Made by a program: the position numbers and the translations under genes | Notes under the pieces: model-generated | What the model saw: the letters and a program-made list of their open reading frames with translations, nothing else | Told to the model about the DNA's origin: nothing | Databases searched by the model: none | Shown here: positions 7,178 to 14,405 of the stretch, piece by piece | Numbering within the stretch: the stretch's first letter is position 1 | How the letters are laid out: the number at the start of each line of letters is the position of its first letter | Assembly: GCA_937974415.1 (NCBI GenBank) | Contig: CALJXB010000457.1 | Span: forward strand, 1 to 17,499 | Length of the DNA stretch: 17,499 bases | Direction: 5' to 3' | Source: an uncultured Kiloniellales bacterium | GTDB lineage: Bacteria > Pseudomonadota > Alphaproteobacteria > Kiloniellales > JAKSDN01

Positions 7178-8353
7178 ATGATGGGTCACACTTACAGCGG
7201 GACTCGTTGCAGCGGCGAGCGCTCTCTGCAGCGTGCCGCAACTGAGATCCGATGGCCGGCCCTCTGGGCCGTCGTCCTATTGTTCGCCTGGCCACCGACT
7301 CAAACGGCAGCCGAATTTCCAACGAAGCCGGGCGGCATACCGTCGTTGGCGCCTCTTATGGAGGACGTGACGCCTGGTGTCGTCAATATCGCGACGCGCG
7401 GCCATGTACGGATCGAACGGACCCCGTTTTTCGATGACCCGGGGTTCCGCGAGTTCTTTGAAAATCCTTCTCTTCGTCGTTTTTTCAATCTGCCCGAGGA
7501 GCCCGTCGGGCGCGAGGTGCAAAGTATCGGGTCCGGAGTGATCGTCGATGCCGAAGAAGGCTACGTTCTCACCAACCACCACGTCATCGCACAGGCCGAC
7601 GATATTCTGGTGACGCTCAAGGACGGGCGGCGCGTCGAGGCCAAGTTGCTGGGCTCAGATCCAGGTACGGACATTGCAGTGCTGAGGATCGAGCCCGAAA
7701 GGCTGCATTCCGTACCGCTTGGCAACTCAGAAGAACTGGAGGTCGGCGACTTCGTGGTGGCGATCGGCAATCCCTTCGGCCTGGGTCAGACCGTCACCAT
7801 GGGAATTGTCAGCGCCCTAGGCCGCCACGGGCTCCGTGCTGAGGGCTACGAAGATTTCATTCAGACGGATGCGTCGATCAACCCAGGCAATTCCGGTGGC
7901 GCGCTTGTTGACTTGCAGGGCCGGCTCGTCGGCATCAACACCGCCATTATCGGCCCAGCTGGTGGCAACATCGGTATCGGGTTTGCCATACCCGTCAACA
8001 TTGTGCACGAGGTCATGGATCAAATTGTCGCATTCGGCGTGGTCCGGCGAGGTCGCCTGGGTGTCTTGATCCGGGATCTCACTCCAGAGCCTGCACAAGG
8101 TCTCGGAATCGATACTGCCAAGGGCGTGATCATTGAGGAGGTGGTCCCCGACTCGGCGGCGGATCGTGCAGGGATCCAACCCGGCGACGTCATCCTTCGG
8201 GTCAACGGAGAGGAAGTCGTCGACTCGGCCGCCTTGCGTACGAAGATCGGCCTATCGCGCGTTGGAGAGGTCGTCAGGCTTGAAGTCCTGCGGGGAGACC
8301 GCAAGATTCAGGTCGCGATTCAAATCGAAGAGGCGCCCACGCAGGGCGAATGA
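7178..8353 (+). CDS. periplasmic trypsin-like serine protease, one PDZ domain (DegS/DegQ/HtrA family)
   Basis: HtrA-family protease for envelope protein quality control. From the ATG at 7178 it has 391 residues; an in-frame ATG at 7118 and another at 7181 are also possible. A hydrophobic stretch WPALWAVVLLFAW near residues 26-38 is followed by TQTAA, so it is either a cleaved signal peptide or a membrane anchor. Catalytic triad: His135 (NHHV), Asp165 (PGTDIAV) and Ser239 (PGNSGGAL). A single PDZ domain follows at about 290-385 with the ligand-loop sequence RGRLGVLI. One PDZ is the DegS/HhoB layout, whereas DegP and DegQ have two. It is convergent with hsp20, 64 bp away. No FNR-type box was found upstream. 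Confidence 0.94.
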   Translation: MMGHTYSGTRCSGERSLQRAATEIRWPALWAVVLLFAWPPTQTAAEFPTKPGGIPSLAPLMEDVTPGVVNIATRGHVRIERTPFFDDPGFREFFENPSLRRFFNLPEEPVGREVQSIGSGVIVDAEEGYVLTNHHVIAQADDILVTLKDGRRVEAKLLGSDPGTDIAVLRIEPERLHSVPLGNSEELEVGDFVVAIGNPFGLGQTVTMGIVSALGRHGLRAEGYEDFIQTDASINPGNSGGALVDLQGRLVGINTAIIGPAGGNIGIGFAIPVNIVHEVMDQIVAFGVVRRGRLGVLIRDLTPEPAQGLGIDTAKGVIIEEVVPDSAADRAGIQPGDVILRVNGEEVVDSAALRTKIGLSRVGEVVRLEVLRGDRKIQVAIQIEEAPTQGE

Positions 8354-8417
8354 CGCCTGCCGACGCGCCGCGGACGCGGAACCCGTTTCATCCTCTACTG
8401 GAGATCTATCCAACCTC

Positions 8418-8972
8418 CTATTTGATAGGAATGCTCCGGCCCTTGAGTTTGGCTCCGGCTACTCTCGGTAGCGTAATGGTCATCACGCCTTTGTCGAACT
8501 TGGCTGAAATTCTGTCCGCATTGACGTCGTCCGGCAAACGGAAAGAACGCCGGAAGGATCCATAACTTCGCTCGGACACGTGGTAGCCCTCCTTTTTCTC
8601 TTCGTGCTCAGACTTCTTCTCGCCGGAAAGCATTAGCACATCATCCTGCAGGCTCAAGTTGACGTCCTTCTCCTCCACTCCTGGCAACTCAGCGGTGATT
8701 TCATAGGACTTTTTGTCCTCCGAGACCTCTACATGGGGCACCACCTCGCCGCCGCCAAGTTCGAACGCCGAGCTCAGCCGGCGGAAAGGATCGAAGCCGA
8801 TACTTGTCGGAAACTCTGGGGCTAGGCGCTCGAAGAACCGGTCGATGTCCCGGCGCATCGAGGCCAGCGGCTCGAACAGCTGTCCGAAGGACTCTGGCGA
8901 GGCCCTGCCTTCCTCACCCTTCACCGGAGTAGAGGCCTTACTCTTGGACACCTTGACGCTTCCCTTTGCCAT
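8418..8972 (-). CDS. small heat shock protein, Hsp20 / alpha-crystallin family
   Basis: ATP-independent holdase chaperone, 184 residues. The ATG at 8972 is chosen because AGGAG lies 8 nt upstream and the product starts MAKGSVKVSKSKAS; the longer frame from 9020 would add 16 unlikely residues. N-terminal arm about 1-76 with the SMRRDIDRFFERL helix; alpha-crystallin domain about 77-170 including ITAELPGVEEKDV and GVMTITLP; C-terminal IPI anchor motif at 181-183, used in oligomer assembly. A perfect FNR-type box is centred about 85 bp upstream, suggesting induction by low oxygen in addition to any heat control. I saw no ROSE or other thermosensor leader. Confidence 0.95.
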   Translation of the reverse strand: MAKGSVKVSKSKASTPVKGEEGRASPESFGQLFEPLASMRRDIDRFFERLAPEFPTSIGFDPFRRLSSAFELGGGEVVPHVEVSEDKKSYEITAELPGVEEKDVNLSLQDDVLMLSGEKKSEHEEKKEGYHVSERSYGSFRRSFRLPDDVNADRISAKFDKGVMTITLPRVAGAKLKGRSIPIK

Positions 8973-9050
8973 CGTCGGACTCCTTTGGTTTCGGAGTGAA
9001 AGTTCAAAGAATTTCACCACACCAACTTGCCGAGGAGTTCGAGGAAAGCA

Positions 9051-9064
9051 TTGACCTGGGTCAA
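9051..9064 (-). promoter_or_regulatory. FNR/FixK-type operator, perfect, upstream of hsp20
   Basis: TTGAC-CTGG-GTCAA, identical to the site at 2688-2701. It is centred about 85 bp upstream of the hsp20 start; a class II arrangement would give a leader of about 44 nt. Confidence 0.7.
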
Positions 9065-9272
9065 CGGATGGCGCCGCATCGCAAATGCCGGCCTCTCGGC
9101 CGTCTCGGGCTACACCGCTTCCACGATCCAGACGTGCCTATGGTCATCACCGGTCTTCCAGTACCTTTACCCTTCTAGAATCTCTCTCACACATTCACCT
9201 CGGAGGCGCTGACGTTGGCGCCTGGAGCAAGTCTAGATCGACCTACTTAGCCTGCATTGGCGAATTAGCCTA

Positions 9273-9286
9273 TTGATGCCGATCAA
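9273..9286 (+). promoter_or_regulatory. FNR-type operator, canonical
   Basis: TTGAT-GCCG-ATCAA is the textbook FNR consensus, 10 of 10. It lies 178 bp upstream of the CBS gene start, with a weaker second site at 9352 between. Confidence 0.65.
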
Positions 9287-9351
9287 CGCGGGCGGTTATG
9301 CAAGCCTGTCCCAGGACAAGCCAAATTGATCGGTCATCAGCGTCCACTAAC

Positions 9352-9365
9352 TTGTCATGGATCAA
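9352..9365 (+). promoter_or_regulatory. FNR-like box, imperfect, upstream of the CBS gene
   Basis: TTGTC-ATGG-ATCAA matches 9 of 10 positions. Its centre is about 105 bp upstream of the CBS gene ATG and 79 bp downstream of the perfect site's centre at 9279.5, so the two may act in tandem. Confidence 0.45.
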
Positions 9366-9463
9366 TGCAACCGGTGCCGCGGGTGTCCTTGAATGAGCTA
9401 TAGACGTGGCCGGCGACTGTTCTCGTTGGTCAAGCCACATCGGGCCAGCAAGGAGAAGAAGAA

Positions 9464-9886
9464 ATGTCTCGCAAGATAATACCCGATGTAATACGCGGGC
9501 AACGGGTGGTGCTCGTGAAGGAAGAGGCCACTGTGCGGGAGGTCGCAAATCTCATGCGAAAGCAGAATGTTGGCGCAGTGCCGATCGTAGAGGACGGAAC
9601 CCTCAAGGGCATTCTCACAGTCAACGACATGACCTACCGCGTCATCGCCGAGGGGCGAGATCCGGACGCGACGCCTGTAAAGGAGGTCATGACCCCCAAC
9701 CCGGACACGGTCGGCTGCGATACCACGGCTATTGACGCATTGCGCCTCATGCAAGACGGCGGTTATCGACATCTGCCGGTCGTGGATGGCGGGCGAATTC
9801 TGGGTCTCGTTTCCCGTCGCGACTTCTATGGCGTAGAAAAAGCTAGACTAGATGACGAAACAGCTCTCTGGGAGCGCATCGCTTAG
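9464..9886 (+). CDS. CBS-domain pair protein (stand-alone), copy 1
   Basis: A 140-residue protein made almost entirely of two CBS motifs (about residues 10-62 and 75-125), forming one Bateman module that usually senses adenine nucleotides or related ligands. Typical elements are VREVANLMRKQNVGAVPIV, GILTVNDMTYRVI, VMTPNPDTV and YRHLPVVDGGRILGLVSRRD. A strong AAGGAG lies 8 nt before the ATG. No fused effector domain is present, as in mycobacterial Hrp1, a DosR-regulated protein of the same layout. One perfect and one imperfect FNR-type box lie upstream. Remnants of apbE and an nqrM-like gene begin 14 bp after its stop. Confidence 0.92.
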   Translation: MSRKIIPDVIRGQRVVLVKEEATVREVANLMRKQNVGAVPIVEDGTLKGILTVNDMTYRVIAEGRDPDATPVKEVMTPNPDTVGCDTTAIDALRLMQDGGYRHLPVVDGGRILGLVSRRDFYGVEKARLDDETALWERIA

Positions 9887-9900
9887 AATGCGGCATGTAG

Positions 9901-10071
9901 GTCGATGCCCTATCCACGGCCCTGATGGTTCTCGGTCCTGACGATGGATGGGCGCTGGCCGAACACGAGAAACTCGCCGCACTGTCTATCCTAAGGCACG
10001 GCGACAGCTTCGCTGAAGTCTCTTCGTCGGCGTTTGAACGCTATAGGGTTGGGGGACGGGCCGCAGGATGA
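9901..10071 (+). pseudogene. 3' remnant of apbE (FAD:protein FMN transferase)
   Basis: An open frame of 56 codons, directly preceded by an in-frame TAG (9898-9900), reads VDALSTALMVLGPDDGWALA and ends at TGA 10069-10071. This is the C-terminal signature of ApbE, where T-A-D-A-L-(A/S)-T-A-L followed by VLG is near-invariant. Full ApbE has about 300 residues, so roughly the first four fifths are missing and there is no start codon. The stop overlaps the ATG of the following NqrM-like frame (ATGA), as in intact apbE-nqrM pairs. ApbE attaches FMN covalently to flavoproteins such as NqrB/NqrC or RnfG. Interpreted as a deletion relic between the two CBS genes. Confidence 0.75.
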
Positions 10072-10310
10072 CGATGCTGGTCATGAATTTCCTTGTCATG
10101 ACGCTTGCCGCGCTGGGAATGGCAGTGGGCGTGATCGCGGGACGTCGGCCAATCGCGGCCGGATGAGCGCGTTTCGACGGTCTGCTCGATGGGCCGGCGG
10201 AATGCGAGGTTTGTAGCGGAATATGTGACGCCCGGCCTAAGGATGCTAACGGCGCAAAAGCGTCGTCGGACGCGAGACCGGTTTTAGGGCTTGCCCATCT
10301 TCTTGAGTGA
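10068..10310 (+). pseudogene. NqrM-like protein gene with an in-frame TGA at a conserved Cys position
   Basis: The ATG at 10068 overlaps the apbE stop. The first 32 codons give one membrane helix and the family motif GMAVGVIAGRRPIAAG, then TGA at 10164-10166. The same frame stays open for another 47 codons to TGA 10308-10310 and includes CEVCSGICDAR. NqrM proteins, as I remember them, follow the helix with G-S-C-G-G and later Cys residues ending C-D-A-R, so the TGA falls on the first conserved Cys. NqrM matures the iron site of Na+-NQR. With apbE upstream truncated, pseudogenisation is the likeliest reading; selenocysteine or a sequencing error remain possible. The frame ends 9 bp before the next CBS gene. 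Confidence 0.6.
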
Positions 10311-10319
10311 CGCAGCCAC

Positions 10320-10715
10320 ATGGCTCAACGGTTCACAGCAGAGCAATACATGTCGAGCGACTTGGTCACCTTCTCGCCGGCAATGGATCTTCGCTGCGCG
10401 ATCAGGCTGCTATTGAAGAATCGCATTTCCGGTGCGCCAGTTGTCGACAGCCTGGGCCGGCTTGTCGGCATTCTTACAAAAAAGGATTGTCTCAAGGTCG
10501 CCTTCTCTGCCAGCTATCACCAGGAATGGGGCGGCCACGTGGCCCAGGTCATGAGCCGCGAAGTGCAGACGGTGGAGGCCCAATCCGACGTCGTGGAGGT
10601 GGCCGGGCTGTTCCTCAACAGCCGGTTCCGGCGGTTCCCTGTGATGAAGAATGGTCGTCTCGTGGGGGTGATCAGCCGCCACGACGTCTTACGGGCGCTC
10701 GACGACCTTTGGTAA
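10320..10715 (+). CDS. CBS-domain pair protein (stand-alone), copy 2
   Basis: A 131-residue Bateman module with two CBS motifs: AEQYMSSDLVTFSP, RISGAPVVDSLGRLVGILTKKD in the first half and VMSREVQTVEAQSDV, RFRRFPVMKNGRLVGVISRHD in the second. It is clearly divergent from the copy at 9464, so this is an old paralogue. No effector domain, membrane segment or strong Shine-Dalgarno is seen. The start sits 9 bp after the NqrM-like frame, so its translation may once have been coupled to that gene. It ends 50 bp from the convergent tandem UspA gene. Likely ligand is an adenine nucleotide, by family only. Confidence 0.9.
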   Translation: MAQRFTAEQYMSSDLVTFSPAMDLRCAIRLLLKNRISGAPVVDSLGRLVGILTKKDCLKVAFSASYHQEWGGHVAQVMSREVQTVEAQSDVVEVAGLFLNSRFRRFPVMKNGRLVGVISRHDVLRALDDLW

Positions 10716-10765
10716 CCCCTTAGGCTGTTCGCAATGAGTATATTCGTCGCCACTGCGCGATCGGA

Positions 10766-11653
10766 TCAGTCCACCATCAGGACCGGGAGCGTTGCCCGGG
10801 AGAGAACCGTTCCCGTGACGCTGCCGAAGATCAAGCGCCGGATCCGGTCTCGCGTATAAGCACCCATCACCAGCATATCAGCGCCGGCCTCGCCGATCTG
10901 CTCAAGGAGTATATCGCCGGCCGAGACGGCCGTGCTGTCAAGCGTGATGCTTCTTGCGCCGACGCCGTGCCACCTTAGAAAGTCCACCAGGTTTTCGGCG
11001 TTTGGCTCGAACGGTTCGCCCTCATTAATCGTGATTACGACCACGTCCTCGGCCGCTGCGAGAAAGTCCATTGCCATCGCAACCGCACGCGACGCTTCAG
11101 CGCTCCCGTTCCAGGCTACCGCGACGTGCTGGCCAAAGGTCTCGCCCGTGGTCTTCGAGCAGATGAGGACGGGGCGGCCGGTTTCCCGCAACGCTACTTC
11201 AAGCATGAGAGGACGATCGGTGTCCGTGGCAAGCGGTGGGCGGGCGGTGACGATGATATCGGCAAGCCGGCCACGAACGGCAAGCGACCTCCGCACCTCC
11301 CCAACCCGCTCGATGAAGTTGGCCGAGAATCCCTCTTTGGCGCCGGGCTGCGACAATGCTGGCGGCTTGAGGCGGGCCGAGACGGTGTCGAACAGGGTCC
11401 GGGCCCGGTGACGGCGTCTGTCGCTTTCAACGTCGATGGTGTCGAGCAATTCATCCACGGCCGCGCCGGGGATCCAAGGGGCCAATTGGGTTCGCGTATC
11501 GGAGCGTTCTGCTTCGATGCAAAAGACCTCCACGTGCGCATCGAACCGGCGGCCAAGCACGAAGCCGGTTTCGAGGGCCGGCTGCTCCAATGATTCCGGA
11601 TCCTCCGGATCATATTGACCGCTGAGGGGTACCAGTATCTTCCTGATCGCCAT
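10766..11653 (-). CDS. universal stress protein, tandem UspA domains
   Basis: A 295-residue protein from the ATG at 11653, preceded by AGGAG about 7 nt upstream. A longer frame from 11797 adds 48 residues of unlikely sequence and is rejected. The N-terminal half starts MAIRKILVPLSG and has lost a clear ATP motif; the C-terminal half restarts at HVAVAWNGSAEASRAVAMAMDF and ends GAYTRDRIRRLIFGSVTGTVL, a variant of the Usp signature in which the second Gly is Thr. This tandem layout is common in alphaproteobacteria. It is the last gene of a minus-strand group after the hydrolase and phosphoribosyltransferase genes, about 170 bp beyond the latter's readthrough end. No FNR-type box lies directly upstream, so it may depend on readthrough. 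Confidence 0.9.
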   Translation of the reverse strand: MAIRKILVPLSGQYDPEDPESLEQPALETGFVLGRRFDAHVEVFCIEAERSDTRTQLAPWIPGAAVDELLDTIDVESDRRRHRARTLFDTVSARLKPPALSQPGAKEGFSANFIERVGEVRRSLAVRGRLADIIVTARPPLATDTDRPLMLEVALRETGRPVLICSKTTGETFGQHVAVAWNGSAEASRAVAMAMDFLAAAEDVVVITINEGEPFEPNAENLVDFLRWHGVGARSITLDSTAVSAGDILLEQIGEAGADMLVMGAYTRDRIRRLIFGSVTGTVLSRATLPVLMVD

Positions 11654-11821
11654 GGAGTGCTCCTCTGGTGTCGGGGCCCAATGGTAGGTGCGATGCCTTC
11701 CCACAACTCCCTCTTCCGGATTATGGCATCTCTCGCGTTTTTTGTTGCGGGAGAATCTTACCGGTTGAAGGAGCTCGTTAAAGCGCTTCCCGAACAAATC
11801 GTGTGCGTACCGTAGTACGAG

Positions 11822-11917
11822 TCAACTTACACCGGAGGCTTCGATGTCTTTCTGAAGCTCTTCCGCCTCTGCCAGAAGCTTTACGACCTCATCGTCCGAA
11901 AGCTGATGAAAATCCTC
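11822..11917 (-). other. in-frame C-terminal tail of the phosphoribosyltransferase beyond the TAG
   Basis: After TAG the same frame reads EDFHQLSDDEVVKLL and on to a TGA at 11822-11824, 31 residues in total. EDF, Q and the acidic D-x-E-V run are the usual ending of this PRTase family. One base change (TAT or TAC to TAG) explains the break, so it is either a recent nonsense mutation, a readthrough site or a base-call error. Confidence 0.8.
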
Positions 11918-12499
11918 CTAGAAGATCCCGATTGCCATGAAGAACTCGGGCGTCTCGAGGCAGTGGACGGCATCCACCTCCTGCCGGAGGGCCTCGACTG
12001 TCTCGGGAGGTGCTACCGGCGCGGCCAGAACGAGGCGAGCTGGCTCCCGACGGCGAATCGCGCGCAGGGCCGCCTTGATCGTCGCGCCCGTTGCAATGCC
12101 GTCGTCGGCGACAATGGCCGTCGTTCCACGCGGATCGACGCGGCTCCGGCCCGAGAGGTAGGCATGTCGCCGTTCCTCGATTTCCACGAGTTTCCGATCT
12201 GTCTCCTCTTTGAGAAACGCTTCCGACAACCGCAACGGTTCCACCACGGTCGGGTTCAATACGACCTGGGGTTCGTCTCCGTCGACTACAGCGCCGGCGG
12301 CCAGTTCCGGCTGAAACGGCACGCCGATCTTACGGACCAGAATGAGATCGAGTGGTGCCCTCAGGGCTTTGGCAATCTCGTATCCGATTGGCACGCCCCC
12401 GCGCGGAAGGGCGAACACCGCCGGACGCTGATCCGCATAGCGAAGCAGATCTTGGGCGAGCTTTCGGCCGGCCTCGTGGCGGTCAAGAAATCGTATCAT
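11918..12499 (-). CDS. phosphoribosyltransferase family protein, shortened by an amber codon
   Basis: Type I PRTase fold, 193 residues. N-terminal FLDRHEAGRKLAQDL, substrate-side loop ALPRGGVPIGYEIA (about 30-43) and the PRPP-binding motif IVADDGIATGAT (129-140) are intact. The substrate is unknown; members of this group are often called predicted phosphoribosyltransferases and are not purine salvage enzymes by sequence. The start overlaps the end of the hydrolase gene by 17 bp, so the two are translationally linked; in Mycobacterium tuberculosis the same two domains are, as I recall, fused in Rv0571c. The frame stops at TAG (11918-11920) exactly where the family normally has Tyr in (W/F)-Y-E-D-F, and the conserved tail continues in frame to 11822. 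Activity of the shortened form is uncertain. Confidence 0.88.
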   Translation of the reverse strand: MIRFLDRHEAGRKLAQDLLRYADQRPAVFALPRGGVPIGYEIAKALRAPLDLILVRKIGVPFQPELAAGAVVDGDEPQVVLNPTVVEPLRLSEAFLKEETDRKLVEIEERRHAYLSGRSRVDPRGTTAIVADDGIATGATIKAALRAIRRREPARLVLAAPVAPPETVEALRQEVDAVHCLETPEFFMAIGIF

Positions 12500-13178
12500 C
12501 CGTCTTCGTCCTCGCCGAGGCGAGATGGCCGGCGAACCAGTCGCGGGTCAACGCGATCACTCGGTCGAGCGTCCCTGGCTCCTCGAAGAGGTGCGTCGCA
12601 CCCGGCACCACTTCGAGCGCCTTCTCGCAGATCAGTGCCTCATAGGCAGCTTGGTTGAGGGCAAGCACCTGGCTATCCAGGCCGCCCACGATCAAAATCG
12701 TCGGCGCATCGACTCCATCGAGCCCGTCCATCGCCAGATCCGGACGACCACCGCGCGAGACAACGGCAACAATTCGGCCGCGCGCCTCGCTGGCCGCGAC
12801 CAGGGCGGCTGCGGCGCCGGTGCTGGCCCCGAAATAACCGACCGGCAGGAGGCGCGTGCGTTCGTCCGAAGCGGCCCAGCGCCGAGCCATATCGAGGCGG
12901 CTAGCCAACAACGGAATGTCGAACACATTGGCCCGATCCAAAGCCTCTTCTTCCGTCAGCAGGTCGAAGAGCAAGGTGGCGAGGCCGGCTTGGTTCAAGA
13001 CGGTCGCCACGTAGGTGTTGCGCGGACTCAACCGACTGCTGCCGCTGCCATGGGCGAAAACGACCAGGGCCCGGCTGGGCTGAGCCAGGGCCAGGATTCC
13101 GTTCAGGCCGACCGGTGGCACGACGACCTCGTGCCGATCGATCCGAACCACGCCTTCTGCAGATTTCTCCGGTTCCAC
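12483..13178 (-). CDS. alpha/beta hydrolase (dienelactone-hydrolase-like)
   Basis: A 231-residue serine hydrolase. Oxyanion-hole region FAHGSGSSRLSPRN (about 41-54), nucleophile elbow GASTG with Ser119 preceded by YF, acid residue Asp168 in VGGLDSQV and catalytic His196 in GATHLFEEPG give a complete triad in the family order. No signal peptide. This subgroup is often found fused to, or beside, the phosphoribosyltransferase; here the two genes overlap by 17 bp with the hydrolase first. The natural substrate is unknown and may be the product or precursor of the PRTase step. A degenerate FNR-like palindrome (13265-13278) lies 87 bp upstream. Annotated by similarity of motifs only. Confidence 0.9.
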   Translation of the reverse strand: MEPEKSAEGVVRIDRHEVVVPPVGLNGILALAQPSRALVVFAHGSGSSRLSPRNTYVATVLNQAGLATLLFDLLTEEEALDRANVFDIPLLASRLDMARRWAASDERTRLLPVGYFGASTGAAAALVAASEARGRIVAVVSRGGRPDLAMDGLDGVDAPTILIVGGLDSQVLALNQAAYEALICEKALEVVPGATHLFEEPGTLDRVIALTRDWFAGHLASARTKTDDTIS

Positions 13179-13264
13179 TGCGCCTCGATGCCTGATACCT
13201 GCGACCTAGGGTTAGGGCTCTGTCCTCAGCTGTTTAGGTTTATGGTGGAGGGGGCGGTCCAACA

Positions 13265-13278
13265 TTGCGCTAGATCAG
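13265..13278 (-). promoter_or_regulatory. degenerate FNR-like palindrome upstream of the hydrolase gene
   Basis: Plus-strand TTGCG-CTAG-ATCAG keeps the outer TTG and ATCA, the CATTG prefix and the spacing of the stronger sites, but only 7 of 10 half-site positions. It is 87 bp from the hydrolase start, a distance similar to the hsp20 site. Weak. Confidence 0.25.
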
Positions 13279-13343
13279 GTTCAGCCTCAAAAAGAACCCT
13301 TATCAAAGTCACCTGACGACGTCCGGTTCGAAAGGGGTAAAGT

Positions 13344-14405
13344 GTGCCGGAGCAACCAGTGAGCGGTCGGGAGCCTGGCCCAAGCCTGGCGGAAAAGGTC
13401 GCGGTGCTGATGCGGCCTGACAGCTACCCCAGTCCGGACGGTCGGGTCGAGGCCTTGGAGACCCATATGTCCTGGGTCTTCCTGACGGATCGACACGCCT
13501 ACAAGCTCAAGAAACCGGTACGTTTCGATTTTCTCGACTTCAGCACCCTTGAGGCTCGGGAGTGGGATTGCCGCGAGGAAGTTCGGCTGAACCGCCGCCT
13601 CGCTCCAAAGACCTATCTCGGGGTGGTGCCTCTGACGATGAGTGGCCGGGACCATCTGCGGCTCGGTGGCAAAGGAACGGTCGTCGATTGGCTCGTCAAG
13701 ATGCGGCGGTTACCGAGTGCGTTGATGCTCGACACGGTTATCAAAGCGGGCCAGGCCGACGCGGCTGTGGTCTCGAAGGTGGCCGCTCTGTTGAGCCGGT
13801 TCTATGCGGGTCTTGCTCCGGTCCCGATGAGCCCATCTGACTATATCGAGCGATTCGAGCGCGAGATTGACGAACATCGCCGCGAACTGGCGATACCGGA
13901 CTACGGCATGCCGGACGAACTCGTCTCGTCCATCGCCCTTGCTCAGGCGAATTTCCTTCAAGGCAGTGCAGGGCTGTTGCGCGAACGCATCAACGGGCAC
14001 CGCATCGTTGAGGGCCATGGCGACCTCAGGCCCGAGCACGTATTTGTCGGTAGTCCGCCGGTCGTGATCGATTGTCTGGAGTTCAACAAGCAGTTTCGCA
14101 TTGTCGACCCGGCGGACGAGCTTGCGTTTCTCTGGATGGAATGCGCGTTCCTGGGGGCACCGGCAGTGGGTGGGGGAATTTGGCGCGGCTATGCGGAGGC
14201 GACGGGCGATGCGGTGCCCGGCGCACTGCTCTCGTTCTATCGCTCCCACCGGGCTTGTCTCAGGGCCAAGCTGTCGCTCTGGCACCTCAAGGATCACGAC
14301 GTTCGCGAGCCGGGCAAGTGGCGGTCCCGCGCGAAAAAGTACCTGGGCCTGGCCGATCACGCTGCGAGGCAATTCGCCGTTGTCAGCGGGCAAGCGGCCA
14401 GCTAA
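13344..14405 (+). CDS. aminoglycoside-phosphotransferase-like kinase (COG2187 type)
   Basis: A 353-residue protein from GTG 13344, with AGGGG 7 nt upstream. Kinase-like APH fold: nucleotide-lobe segment [16 protein letters not shown] (51-66) with the probable ATP lysine, a variant hinge VKMRRLP, catalytic-loop motif HGDLRPEHV (225-233) and metal-binding VIDCLEF (241-247). The family often carries an N-terminal or C-terminal P-loop kinase domain as well; here only the APH-like part is present. The substrate is unknown and antibiotic resistance is not implied. The mycobacterial relative Rv2004c belongs to the DosR regulon. Its stop overlaps the convergent PRPP synthetase stop by a few bases (14402-14405). 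Confidence 0.88.
   Translation: MPEQPVSGREPGPSLAEKVAVLMRPDSYPSPDGRVEALETHMSWVFLTDRHAYKLKKPVRFDFLDFSTLEAREWDCREEVRLNRRLAPKTYLGVVPLTMSGRDHLRLGGKGTVVDWLVKMRRLPSALMLDTVIKAGQADAAVVSKVAALLSRFYAGLAPVPMSPSDYIERFEREIDEHRRELAIPDYGMPDELVSSIALAQANFLQGSAGLLRERINGHRIVEGHGDLRPEHVFVGSPPVVIDCLEFNKQFRIVDPADELAFLWMECAFLGAPAVGGGIWRGYAEATGDAVPGALLSFYRSHRACLRAKLSLWHLKDHDVREPGKWRSRAKKYLGLADHAARQFAVVSGQAAS

Larger units (their letters stand above)
8973..9463. other. divergent regulatory region between hsp20 and the first CBS gene
   Basis: 491 bp carrying three FNR-type palindromes: 9051-9064 near hsp20, and 9273-9286 and 9352-9365 toward the CBS gene. No gene is supported. A short minus-strand frame ending HVWIVEAV just before a TAG near 9110 is too short to interpret. 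Confidence 0.6.

Noticed and set aside
8354..8417. Intrinsic terminator between the convergent protease and hsp20 genes
   Set aside because: No stem followed by a T-run was found on either strand.
10164..10205. Bacterial SECIS element after the NqrM-like TGA
   Set aside because: The only hairpin near GGUCUGC has a 4-bp stem and begins about 10 nt after the TGA, shorter and closer than known bacterial SECIS structures.
11654..11797. N-terminal extension of the tandem UspA protein
   Set aside because: The ATG at 11653 has a good AGGAG and begins with the canonical Usp strand; the extension is Arg-rich and unlike the family.
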